40,909 nt of DNA. Origin: Zygnema cylindricum (Eukaryota; Streptophyta; Zygnematophyceae; Zygnematales; Zygnemataceae). The stretch covers positions 1 to 40,909 of the forward strand of contig JBBHKE010002009.1 of the NCBI GenBank assembly GCA_037447655.1. Reading direction: 5' to 3'. How positions within the stretch are numbered: position 1 is the first letter of the stretch; each line of letters begins with the position of its first letter. The notes under the pieces are model-generated. The model saw only the letters and a list, made by a program, of their open reading frames with translations, was not told where the DNA came from and did not search any database. Positions 31,548 to 40,909 of the stretch are shown one piece after another. Position numbers and translations under genes: made by a program.

Positions 31548-31989
31548 CTGCACATCGAAATGACATGACTTGAACCATTTAGAGGCACCACTTTGACATC
31601 ATATTTTTATGTTGATATTCTTGTCTTACAAGGTTTTAAACCGCACAAATGTAAATGTTAGTATTATTTTGAGCTTGGGAAAAATTCTTCTAAGAGAAAA
31701 ACTGATTATTTAAGATATATTCCATTAACTACACAAACCATAGCGTAAATATCTGATCATAAAATCTTGAAATTCAAATCTCGTGAAAATCATTCTCCAA
31801 CTTGAAAAATTGGCACAAAAGATTGTCATCACATAGTGATAAGCTTAGACCACCTTATCATTTCACCGGCTGAAAAGCTGACGAGAAAAGTAAATTATTG
31901 AAGTTTACAAATATCAACACAGTAATTATCATGTTGAGTTTCGCTGCAAAAAAAAGCCAACAATTGGGATGAATCTCGTAGTATATTAC

Positions 31990-32061
31990 AGTATTGTTAA
32001 AGCGGGCGAATATACAATCGACCCAGGAACACGTCCTCCAAAGTTGTTTCGACTTAAGTCT
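31990..32061 (-). CDS. LRR gene exon 2
   Basis: 72 bp, phase 2: the standard 24-residue unit. Codes for DLSRNNFGGRVPGSIVYS then PALTIL. Acceptor CCATTGCAG, donor GTAATA, which is a weak match. Confidence 0.78.
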
Positions 32062-32165
32062 CTGCAATGGCGCCGTAAAACTCAGTCAGGAGGCTTTTGC
32101 CATTCTCAAGTTGCAACTACACCAGAGCAAAGCTGTTTGTTAAACAACTGGCTGGTTTTGAGACA

Positions 32166-32222
32166 GGGAGAGAGAGAGAGGGAGAGGGCGAGGACAGAAG
32201 GAGAGAAGGAGAGAGAGAGGAA
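32166..32222 (+). repeat. GA-rich microsatellite
   Basis: An imperfect (GAGA)n tract between LRR exons 1 and 2. Its purine strand is the plus strand, opposite in sense to the polypyrimidine blocks beyond 34 kb. Confidence 0.85.
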
Positions 32223-32883
32223 AAGCGACACTATTTTCAAATATGCTACATATGGAGAAACGATAGGAGTAGCACATTGCTTAGTTATTTGCATACTTTA
32301 TGAGAAATACTTTTCTAAAGCTCTTTGTTGCCAGTGGAAGGAAAAACTGCCTTTACTTTCCGATGCCAAGCATCTGTTTCCTTTGGAACTGGTGTGAAAG
32401 GTCTAGTACTTCTCACTAACTTGTGCCAGTATTATGACATAGCCTATGATTCACAATAACGAGAGACACCTTAAAAAACACTGCATGCGCTACCACTGGT
32501 GAACCGATAATCTAACCGCGAAAAGACAAAGCGCAAATAAGTGCAAAAAGAAGACATATTCCTATTCGTAAAAACAATACCCATGTGGAGGCTCACCCAT
32601 CAACAATAAAACCAGGTGGTGACCAATGGAAGTGAAACCCCAAGCATAGAGCCTTCATAACTTGAAAAAAACTACCTCAACAATTTCACACGTGCATGAA
32701 ACTACTCAAGTTCACACTAATCAATCACGCCCATTCATCATCTTGATTGACAAGTCAGCTTTGTTAACGTGCTGAATACGATACAACAACTTTTGTCAAA
32801 AAAAAATTTAAGCATCAAAACCAGAAAAGACAGATCAACCATTTCCGTGAACAAAGTATTTATAGTGGAAAAGATTTCCTTAC

Positions 32884-32955
32884 ACATTCTCTAAATATGT
32901 ATTGTGGAATATTTCAGGAGGAATGCCGTTGGTTAACTTGTTGTCTTGAAGATAT
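32884..32955 (-). CDS. LRR gene exon 1 of those seen
   Basis: 72 bp, phase 2. Codes for YLQDNKLTNGIPPEIFHNT then YLENV, a clear LRR (LxxNxLxxGIPPxIF). Acceptor GCATGCAG, donor GTAAGG directly below 32884. Upstream exons, including the signal peptide, were not found between here and 34 kb. Confidence 0.8.
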
Positions 32956-32999
32956 CTGCATGCATAACCCAATCAACCCAGAGGTTGCGTTCATCTCGA

Positions 33000-33760
33000 T
33001 AATTAAAAATAAAAAAAAGGGAAAGGATAAAAGTACAGGTCCTTTGACCATTTGAGAGTGGTTACCATGTCAAGCATGCCAGTATAAGAAAATTTCAACC
33101 TATTCCTTTTCTTTGCCTTTTTTTTGTTTTTTCCTTTTTTTGTGTTTTCAAGCCTTTTGCACCTCGTCTTGCATTTTTTTCCCTTATTTTCGGCCTTACA
33201 TTTTTATTGCCATGTTTTGGGCCCTTATATATTGCCTTCTTTCTTTTACATATTACTTCCCCCATCTCCCGCTTTCCCCTATCGCAACCTCTAGTCGTCA
33301 TGCACATTTTACCATTACAAAGGATATAGCAAAATAATATGATTTTTTAAGTTCATGATGTGGTGGAATGCAAAAAACCCTAAGGTCTCTAATGTCCTTT
33401 GCTTTTTCAAACTATTGTGAGACCATTCCCAAAAATTAATCGATATTCATTCCTACTACGCTAAAATCAAATAAAAAATGAGTGAAACAAGTGATAGATA
33501 GAGATGGGAAAGAGCCTAATGTGTCTTAGAAGTGAAAAACAATGCTAGGAACTTCTTATTGAAACGGACAAAGTAAAGACTCTAAAAAATATTGTAATGA
33601 TGGATTTGAATTGAAATTTGTAAGAAAAAATTGCAGGACAGTTTTCGACTTTACAAAAGAAATAAAACCACGAAAACTGAAGAGGACAACCTGACTAAAT
33701 CTTTAAACTATGTATGTAATGAACCAGTTTTGACTAAAGATGAATAATAATGATCATTAT
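33000..33760. other. No recognisable gene
   Basis: T-rich low-complexity sequence around 33105-33185 and AT-rich sequence elsewhere. No LRR, kinase or transposon motif seen. Confidence 0.4.
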
Positions 33761-34380
33761 CCTAAACTATTGTAAACCGTGAAATATTTTTTCTTAATAC
33801 CAAGTACTACAGTCACTTATTCCTTACTTGCGACATGTTTTTTACACTTATCAGTTAATTATTGTTAGGTGTCATTTTGTTTTACTTTTTGACCGTTTGT
33901 TTGTAATATTTTTTGTTTTGGTTTGTGTTTAGTAGTAAAAGTTTAATTATTATTATTGAATAATTACTATAATTAGAGAACTACTGCTATACTCATATTT
34001 GTTATTGATGTTACTATTATGATTATTTCATATTTATTAATATAATCATTTAATGTTATAATTTTGTATTATACATTAAAGTATTATGTACTCTTGTAAC
34101 CGCATACATATGAAAACTATTATTTATCACTAGCATTCATGTTTGTAACTATCTTTCATATAAATTACTATAATAATTACATGTTATCAATTTGTAATAT
34201 GCATTAACATTATTATGTATTTATTAACATTTTTTTTTCGATGTTATTCATCAACTTTTTTTTTTAAAATTATTAGTAGCAATGTTATGATTCTTGATAA
34301 CTTATTACTGTTGACGTTCTTATTATAAACATTGAACTAATATTTATGAATGTTTAACGATTGATTTCATAAATAAAAAG
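33760..34380. repeat. AT-rich, TTA/ATT-biased tract
   Basis: Dense runs of TTATTA, TAATTATT and related words without coding potential. Similar in texture to 39730-40909. Confidence 0.7.
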
Positions 34381-34432
34381 TTGATTACAATGATAATCCC
34401 TTTTAATCCCGAAAGGTAGTAGTTCTCCCAAA

Positions 34433-34832
34433 TCCCACTCCATTCTTTCCCTCTCTCCCCCTCTCTCTCCTCACTCCCCCTTTCTCCCTCTCCCTATCTC
34501 ACTCTTTCCCCCTCTTTTCCTCTCTCCCTTTATCCCTCTCTGACTTTCTCCCTCTCTCGTTCTCTCCCACTCTCCCTCGCATCCTCTCTCACTCTCTCCC
34601 GCTCTCCGGCTTTCACTCACACTCTGTTTTATATCCTCCACCTCTCTCTCCTTCTCTCCCTTTCACCCTCTTGCCTTAAGTCGTTCTCTACCTCGCTCTC
34701 TCTATCCCTCTCTCCTTCTCTCTCTCTCCACTTCGCAACCTCTCTGCCTATCTCCATCTCTCTCTCGCTCCTCTCGCCCTTTTGCCCTCTCTCTCTCTCC
34801 CTCTCTCTTCTCTCTCACTCCCTCTCTCCCGT
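34433..34832 (+). repeat. Polypyrimidine block 1 (CTCTCC-rich)
   Basis: Almost pure C/T on the plus strand. The part 34476-34819 is duplicated at 36148-36491 with the same length. Any reading frames through it are Leu/Ser/Pro artefacts. Confidence 0.9.
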
Positions 34833-35643
34833 TTTTGTTGTCACATGAGTATTATTTTTATTCGGTAGAATAATTGTAATTATCTTCTTTTAGCGGACAA
34901 TAATAATGATTAATCAATTTATAATTTTTAATATGAAGAATAATTATTATTCCTGTGCTTAATAATTACTAGGGTATTATTATTCCCTTGTTTGAAAACT
35001 GTATTTAGTGGTGGTGCAAAAATTCACAACTTCAATCGCTACTTTTTATACCCAATTACCAAATTAGTGTGACTTTCTTGAACTAGTTTTTTTTTTAATA
35101 TTGTTTTTAATAAGAATAAGGATATAAATCAAATTTTAAATAGAATAAGACATCTTTTGTTGCTTTTTTTTTTTTTCGTTTGGTGCATGATTTTTTAAAA
35201 CAGGTGGAGGGAATTACGGTGGAGGTGATGGCAAAAGCTTTGCAACAGGCCAAGGAAGGGAGATGTCATATTTTAGGTGAGAAAAAACGTTTTTTTAGAT
35301 GTCATATTCTAGGTAAGAAAAAATGTTTTTTTTGACAAAAGAGACGTCTTGTTTTTGGTGAAAGAAAAAACGGTTTCTTTGTTCCCTCAAATCCGTACTA
35401 GCTGTCCTTTCCAAACAAAAAAAATAACTCAAATGAAATTTCTTGTCCTCAAATCATCACAAGCCTTGTTCCTTTTGAAAAAAAAACAAATGAAACACAC
35501 GATTTACATGAAAAAAATAGAAAAAAATGTAATATCTCCTTCCACAAATGCTCATGATCCATGTTCCGCGGAACAGAAACACTTATAAAAAGGGGGCGAA
35601 TAACAAGGTATTGTTAGATTTTATTTAAATAGTATAAATTTTA
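34833..35643. other. AT-rich spacer, no recognisable gene
   Basis: Contains T runs (about 35089-35096 and 35164-35177) and a short motif repeated at 35267 and 35299 (ATGTCATATT). No coding sequence seen. Confidence 0.4.
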
Positions 35644-35950
35644 AAATGGTACAAATTCTTAAATGGTACACATTCTTAAACGGTAAAAAAAAATAAACGG
35701 TACAAATTTTTAAACGGTATAAATGTGGTGTGGAACAAAATTTTATTCAATACCAATTCGTGCGTTACAAATTTGTTATTTTACAAATTTAATTCGGTAC
35801 CAGTTCAATACTGTACATTTTGAGTATGGTACAAATTTGATGTGGTAAAAATATAATTCGGTACAAATTTGATACGTAACGAATTCAATACTTTACTTTT
35901 TGACACGCTACAATGTTTAGGCGGTACAATATAAATCTGTACGATAACAC
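35644..35950. repeat. 17-bp minisatellite with a degenerate tail
   Basis: Five consecutive 17-bp units start at 35644, 35661, 35678, 35695 and 35712, consensus AAACGGTACAAATTCTT. To the right, about 35729-35950, related words such as TTCGGTACAAATTTG recur with irregular spacing, so an older array has decayed there. Confidence 0.85.
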
Positions 35951-36099
35951 CTGTTCACATTATTAACAAGTTCACCAATTATTTGAACAGTACATAATAA
36001 ATTGCGATTTAGACTTATTTCTTTTTTTTCTCTTTAAACTCATTTTTCTGCGTGCACACTTGTTGAATTTTTCATCGGAAGGTTACGATAGAAAGGTCT

Positions 36100-36112
36100 C
36101 TGTCTATCCCTG

Positions 36113-36150
<38 letters not shown>

Positions 36151-36660
36151 CCTTTCTCCCTCTCCCTATCTCACTCTTTCCCCCTCTTTTCCTATCTCCC
36201 TTTATCCCTCTCTGACTTTCTCCCTCTCTCGTTCTCTCCCACTCTCCCTCTCATCCTCTCTCACTCTCTCCCGCTCTCCGGCTTTCACTCACACTCTGTT
36301 TTATATCCTCCACCTCTCTCTCCTTCTCTCCCTTTCACCCTCTTGCCTTAAGTCGTTCTCTACCTCGCTCTCTCTATCCCTCTCTCCTTCTCTCTCTCTC
36401 CACTTCGCAACCTCTCTGCCTATCTCCATCTCTCTCTCGCTCCTCTCGCCCTTTTGCCCTCTCTCTCTCTCCCTCTCTCTTCTCTCTCACTGCCTATCTC
36501 CCTCTCTCCGTCTCTCTGTCTCTCCGTCACTCCGTCAATCGTTCTCCTTTTCTTCTCCTCTCCCTCTCTCATCCGCTCTCCATCTCTCCCTCTCGATTAT
36601 TTGCCTTCTATCCCACTTTCACTCTCTCCCTTTCTTCCTCTTCCCCCTCCCCTCTCCCTT
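36100..36660 (+). repeat. Polypyrimidine block 2
   Basis: Begins with about 14 CT repeats (36119-36147), then the 344-bp copy shared with block 1, then further CTCTCC/CTCCGT sequence. Confidence 0.9.
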
Positions 36661-37365
36661 GCTGTTTTTGGAAATCTTTATTTTTTACAGAAAGTGAGAA
36701 AGAGTCTTAGGAACTTAGAAACGTGTTTGGACTACATTTTTTTTCTAAATCTCAGGTATACTATGTACCAGAACTATGTACCAGATTTACTCTTTTAGTA
36801 AGCCAGTATACTTCACTCTATAGATGGTTCAATCAGTATCTTGATCAAACGCTATTGGACGAGGATCAGAAGGTTACTCTACCAACTAGTTAGGATGCAT
36901 TTCAATCCGGGATGCACAATAACTCGACGCACGTCTCAATCTGTAAAGTATCGGTTCTAATCGGACGGGCCAGAAAACAACAGAAAACCAGGAATGACCC
37001 AGTACAGAAACGACACATCACACCATCCGATGTACATAACCAGACCGAAACAAAGAAAAATAGAATTAACATTTGGACCACGCGGACTCGACGGTCTTCG
37101 TCTTGTAACAATGACTTTTGTCAGTGTAACCTTTTCAAAAGGTGCAATTTGGATTTATTGCATTAATTTATTGTTATACTTTCTTGTAGAAAGAAAGAGT
37201 TTGTCCGTGCATACAGAATAGTGACCGCACAGTTAAAAATGATAACGTATAGTCAAAAATAGTTGTTGGTCCTAATTTAGTACATTACAGTGCAGTACGT
37301 GTCCTGTACGTCACAGCATTTAGATTGGTTGGAAAAACAGCAGTAAGGTCTTCTTTTGTTCCACC
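36661..37365. other. No recognisable gene
   Basis: Mixed-composition sequence with only short frames (the longest is 84 codons) and no motif that I can name. Confidence 0.4.
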
Positions 37366-37897
37366 CTCCCACTGTACCTTTTTCTCTTACTCCCTCTCAC
37401 ACTCCCCCCTCTCTATCCCTCTTTCTTCACCTCACTGCCTCTTTCCTCTCTCCCTCTATCCCTCTTTTTCTCTCTCCCTATCTCCAACCCTTTCCTTAGC
37501 TATCTATCCCTTATTGCCTCTTCCGCTCTCTCTCCCTCCTTATCCATCTCTTGTCTTCCCTCCCTCTCTCCCTCTCCCTTCTCTCACTTTATCCTTCCCT
37601 TTCAATCTCTCTTCTTTTCTTTTTCTCTCACTCTCTAGCTCTCTCCCTCCCACTTCCTTTCCCTCTCTCCCATTCTCCCGAATTTGCCTATCCCTCTATC
37701 CTTCTCTCCCATTCTCCCTCTTTCCACCTCCCCTCTTTTTCTCTCTTTGCTCTCTTCCCCTCTCCCACTTGTCCCCACTCCAAATCACCCTTTCTCCCTC
37801 TCCATCTCTCTCTCTTTTTTTCTCTCTCTCCCTCTCTCCCTCTCATCCTCTCCTTTTCCCCTACTCTCCTTCCTTCCCTCTCTCCCCCTTTCATTTT
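37366..37897 (+). repeat. Polypyrimidine block 3
   Basis: C/T-rich throughout, without the exact 344-bp unit of blocks 1 and 2. The 205-codon frame across it (37325-37942) is a composition artefact made of Ser, Leu and Pro. Confidence 0.88.
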
Positions 37898-38300
37898 AGC
37901 ACGGCCAGGCACCAGCTACCTCCACGACGCCAAATGTGCTGAGAACCTTCTAGATGCATAGTGTGAGATATGTAACTTCCTAGATACTGCAAAAGGAATT
38001 CTAGTTCGGCTAGAACCTTGTAGAAACATAGCAAAGGCCTTTAGAATCCTGGTGTACTTTAGAACCTAGGTTAGAACTTAGTCTACTTTTGAAGAAGAGC
38101 ATAATGTCAAATAGTTTCTAAAGGGAACGAGGATAGGAAAAGATGTATACACTCAATAGACCTTCTAAATAGATCTTCCATCCTCTTGTAGAGACGCTCT
38201 AGCTTACTCAACAAGCTATATTGCTATTACCAACGGTGTACTACCATTGTGCTCACGAGCTAATAAAGGATTCATTTTGCTACATTGTGAGAATTTTCTT
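37898..38300 (+). promoter_or_regulatory. Possible LTR or leader of a Ty3-like element
   Basis: Contains repeated AGAACCT-type words: GAGAACCTTCTAGATGC near 37940, CTAGAACCTTGTAGA near 38010, and TTAGAACCTAGGTTAGAAC near 38060. GAACCTTCTAGA near 37940 resembles a heat-shock element (GAAnnTTCnnGA). AATAAA occurs near 38262. It precedes a decayed gag. LTR boundaries are not defined. Confidence 0.35.
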
Positions 38301-38339
38301 TGAGTGCCTAGGAGATTGCCTATTAAGAGCTTTGTGAGG

Positions 38340-39250
38340 AATTTTGGGAGGGAGGGACTATGGGCCTTTTGTCATTTTGCAGCACTCGTATTACAGCAGT
38401 ATCGGAGCCAACTCAAAATAGTCACTATGGCATCTCCTACGAGAACCAACCCCATCAAGTCTTGGCACGAGTGGTTCAAGTGTTGGTGGCACTTAAGCTT
38501 CGAATTGCAAAATTGGAAAGCGTAGTCTCACAATTCCAAAATTAAGCTAGTGCTATGGCTCTCACTCGAAATCGAAAGTAAGACACCGGATGAGTGGGGC
38601 CCTTCGAAAGAAGTGGACCATGAGACGTAGCTCTTCACAGTGGATTCTTAGTATCTCCAGTTTCTCACGCTCGAGGAGGATGAGCAAGTCCTCTACGCGG
38701 GGAGACTCTTACGTGGGGCGGCCGCAACTTGGGGGCGCGGTGGCATTCAAAAAGAAACTCATCCGAGCGTGGCAACCAGTGAATACCGTCAAAACCACTC
38801 GAGACCAGATCGGCAATCTCAACCACTAGTGGACTATTCTCAATTTTTTTTGTAGCTTCAAGTGCAAATACCCAAGATGACCGAGGAGGCGGTCGAGCGA
38901 TACATGAGGGGACTCAAACACTTCATCTGGCGAGATGTGGAGCAAAGGCGTGCACGTGCCAGTAGAGAGTTACCTCTCACTGATATCTTTCGTTTTGTGA
39001 AGAGGATAAACGTCATCGAATTTAATATTGGAGGAGAATGTTCCTTAAATATTATTTTGGGAAACACAACAATTCCCCGACTGCTAGAACTTGGTACAGT
39101 GGGAGGACGAGGAACTCGAAGCTCTTTCGAAGACAAGGAAAAAAAATCCTAGGTTCAACCTTTCAAATGAGGAACTTCAAAAGAGGGGACAATATGAGTT
39201 ATGCTTCCGATGTGGCTAACCCAACCACATGGCAAGCAAGTGTCCCCTGA
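38340..39250 (+). pseudogene. Ty3-like gag pseudogene with zinc knuckle
   Basis: Readable pieces: an N-terminal segment near 38360-38542 (VQVLVALKLRIAKLESVV, coiled-coil-like), then the capsid-like segment 38862-39100 with VQIPKMTEEAVERYMRGLK and WRDVEQRRARASRELPLTD. This is the usual pattern of Ty3/gypsy Gag (Met-x-EE-x-V-x-RY-x-x-GLK). A zinc knuckle follows at about 39207-39248: CFRC-G-stop-PNHMASKC, where a TAA replaces one residue inside the knuckle. Several frameshifts are present and no protease follows. Ty3/gypsy is inferred from the capsid pattern, since no pol is present. Confidence 0.65.
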
Positions 39251-39575
39251 GTTAAAATGCCCATTATACCCCTTAGCCTCCATCAATTATATTTATCCTC
39301 CCTCCTACCCTCCCGAAAGACGATGTAGCCCTCGATTTTGACGAGAGCCTTATCTTGCCGCCATCACTACACCACTCCCCGTTAAATTCTCCAAAATCCC
39401 CCTCTTAACATTATCAGATTACTATTTTCTGTATTAAATAACTATTATTATTACGAATTGTTTTTAACTGTCTTATAACCAACAAGTAACATGAAAATGG
39501 TAGTAATATTATTCATTTTAGCTTTTAGTATTTACGGTAGTATTATTGTCATTGCATTTAGAACTAGTAGTATTA
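39251..39575. other. No recognisable gene
   Basis: Transition from the gag pseudogene to AT-rich low-complexity sequence. Confidence 0.4.
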
Positions 39576-39725
39576 TTACTCTCCCGCTCCCTCTGCTTTG
39601 TCTCCAACTCTCGTCCACCCTCTCTTTCCCCCTTTTTCCAACCCACTAACCCCTCTACCACCCTCTATTTCTCCCTCTAACCTCTCCCCTTTCTTCTCCC
39701 TCTCTCTCCTTTCTCAACCTTTCTT
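39576..39725 (+). repeat. Polypyrimidine block 4
   Basis: Shorter C/T-rich tract (CTCTCC, CTCCCTCT words) inside AT-rich surroundings. Confidence 0.85.
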
Positions 39726-40909
39726 TTTTTTATTTTTATAGTCGTTATTTTTGTTACAAGAATTAAAATAATTAATATTATTATTTTTCGTATTATTATC
39801 ATTATATTTTTTGTCAATTACATTATCATGGCTATGATTATTATTGCTACTTATGATAATGCATGTTGTTTATAATTATCAATTGTTTATCTTATCATTT
39901 ATTGTTTTTACCATTATTACCATTACTAACATTAACTATATTTCTTAATGTTACTAATTTTATAAATATTGACATTAACTGTTGATATTTTAACTAATTT
40001 TTACCCTTATTAATATATTTCTTTCTATTTATTTTTGTAGAATTTAAATATTATTTTTTGATTATTATTCATTACAATCGATGATGTTCTCATTTTATTT
40101 AACCATTAATTTTTTTTAATTTTCTTACCATTAAATAGAGTGAATATTATTAGTAATGCTTATTATTATAGGTTACTATTATTACTACTCATGATTAAAA
40201 CTATTAGTAATTTATATCGTTGGTACTTACTGTTATCATTGGTTATTATTGCTCTTGAATATCGTTAAGTAAGATTATTTCTAACTATACTGGCATTAAC
40301 GAGCGTCACTTTTATGAGAAATTGCTAACATTACTGTTAATAATCGTATTTAAATTGTATATGACAATACCATTTATTGTGTATGACATGTTTTGTATTA
40401 CAAGATGTTTAGTTGTTTAATAATGTTTGTTGTTTGTTATTTATGTGTTACTAGAGTATCATTTATTATTGCTTATCATGCTTCTAGTTTAACAATGACT
40501 ATTACCTGTTTATTGATATTATTGTTAACCATGAATTTTATCGTCATTTAATTTTTACATTTTAAATTTTATCGTCATACACGTTATTATGATTTTAAAT
40601 AATCATTATTACTCAGTACTATTATTCAAAAATATCAGTTATAGTTTTTTTCTTTGCTAATATAATTGATATTTTCAAATGGTAAATGACTATTAATGAC
40701 TATTAATGATTATCACTATTTTTCTTATCATTAAGGCTAATCATCTATTATTAAATATTTTTTAATAAAGTCATATCATTAACTGATATTATCATCTATA
40801 TTAGCGATTATTTTTCTTATTCATTACAAGCCATCACTATTATGATTATTATTATTATTGTTACATTATTATCATTATTATTAATTTTATATTATTACTA
40901 CTATTATAA
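39726..40909. repeat. TTA/ATT-rich tract to the end of the window
   Basis: Nearly 1.2 kb with dense TTATTA/ATTATT words and no coding potential. It ends in imperfect ATT trinucleotide repeats at about 40849-40905. Confidence 0.8.

Larger units (their letters stand above)
23800..32955 (-). pseudogene. LRR receptor-like ectodomain gene, at least nine exons, kinase missing
   Basis: Nine minus-strand segments bounded by plausible splice signals encode consecutive LRR units and a Cys-rich membrane-proximal region: 32884-32955, 31990-32061, 31490-31547, 31157-31225, 29825-29893, 29121-29198, 28645-28719, 24562-24693 and 23800-24092. Nearly all begin with one base of a split codon and end with two, the phase-2 pattern of plant LRR exons. 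LRRs form a curved extracellular scaffold that binds ligands or co-receptors. The Cys-rich exon after the LRRs resembles LRR-VIII-1 kinases (HPCA1/CARD1 type). The first exon with signal peptide, and the kinase exons, are not visible. One acceptor AG is lost and one exon is out of phase, so a pseudogene or gene fragment is likely. More than one gene could be represented, given the 4-kb gap between exons 7 and 8. Confidence 0.65.

Noticed and set aside
32340-32404. Possible extra LRR exon (LDLSHQFQRKQM) on the minus strand
   Set aside because: The DLS frame needs the G of the only nearby acceptor AG, so the splice phase does not fit the other exons, and the rest lacks LRR consensus.
37325-37961. 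Long plus-strand frames of Ser/Leu/Pro across the polypyrimidine block
   Set aside because: They are the translation of C/T-rich simple sequence, present in more than one frame at once, with no domain.

Overview
The window looks like a repeat-rich, largely intergenic stretch of a nuclear land-plant genome. The evidence is Ty1/copia-type and Ty3-like retroelement debris, a FAR1/Mutator-like (MULE) transposase fragment, and short phase-2 leucine-rich-repeat (LRR) exons of 69-78 bp typical of plant receptor kinases. Lineage within land plants cannot be fixed; a non-seed plant is possible but that is a guess. I see no rRNA, tRNA, CRISPR array or bacterial-type operon, and no gene that looks intact. 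A 10-base run of N at 17776-17785 shows this is a draft scaffold.

Layout. 1-5250: a broken gag-protease retroelement on the minus strand with two zinc knuckles, a DTGA protease and no reverse transcriptase, bounded by inverted copies of its own 5' region. 5300-6192: a minus-strand copy of an LTR family that I call LTR-A, followed by a Pro-rich gag-like scrap. 7880-10939: a non-autonomous LTR element (partial 5' LTR, primer-binding site, about 1 kb of noncoding interior, polypurine tract, full 3' LTR), again LTR-A. 10939-15207: a copia element (B) with gag, protease, integrase, RT and RNase H, dead by stops, frameshifts and active-site substitutions. 15208-16215: a probable LTR shared by B and a second copia element (C, 16258-17272), carrying an array of CGCAGCTGCG-like palindromes. 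C runs into LTR-A-type sequence up to the gap. 17786-21114 has nothing I can name. 21120-22728 is a solo LTR-A with a perfect 5-bp target duplication (GAGAC).

22734-33000 is AT-rich and holds at least nine minus-strand exons of an LRR receptor-like protein. The last two resemble the membrane-proximal ectodomain of LRR-VIII-1 (HPCA1/CARD1-type) kinases; no kinase domain is visible downstream. A MULE transposase pseudogene and a 225-bp dispersed repeat sit in its introns. From 33 kb to the end the sequence is low-complexity: TTA/ATT-rich tracts, four polypyrimidine blocks (two of which share a 344-bp near-identical duplication), a 17-bp minisatellite, and a degraded Ty3-like gag with a zinc knuckle (about 38340-39250).

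The elements form a nested record of insertion and decay. The most biologically interesting parts are the LRR ectodomain with suspect splice sites and no kinase, the conserved motifs inside LTR-A (paired 16-mer, hairpin, TATA box), the palindrome array in the copia LTR, and the gag-protease-only element.
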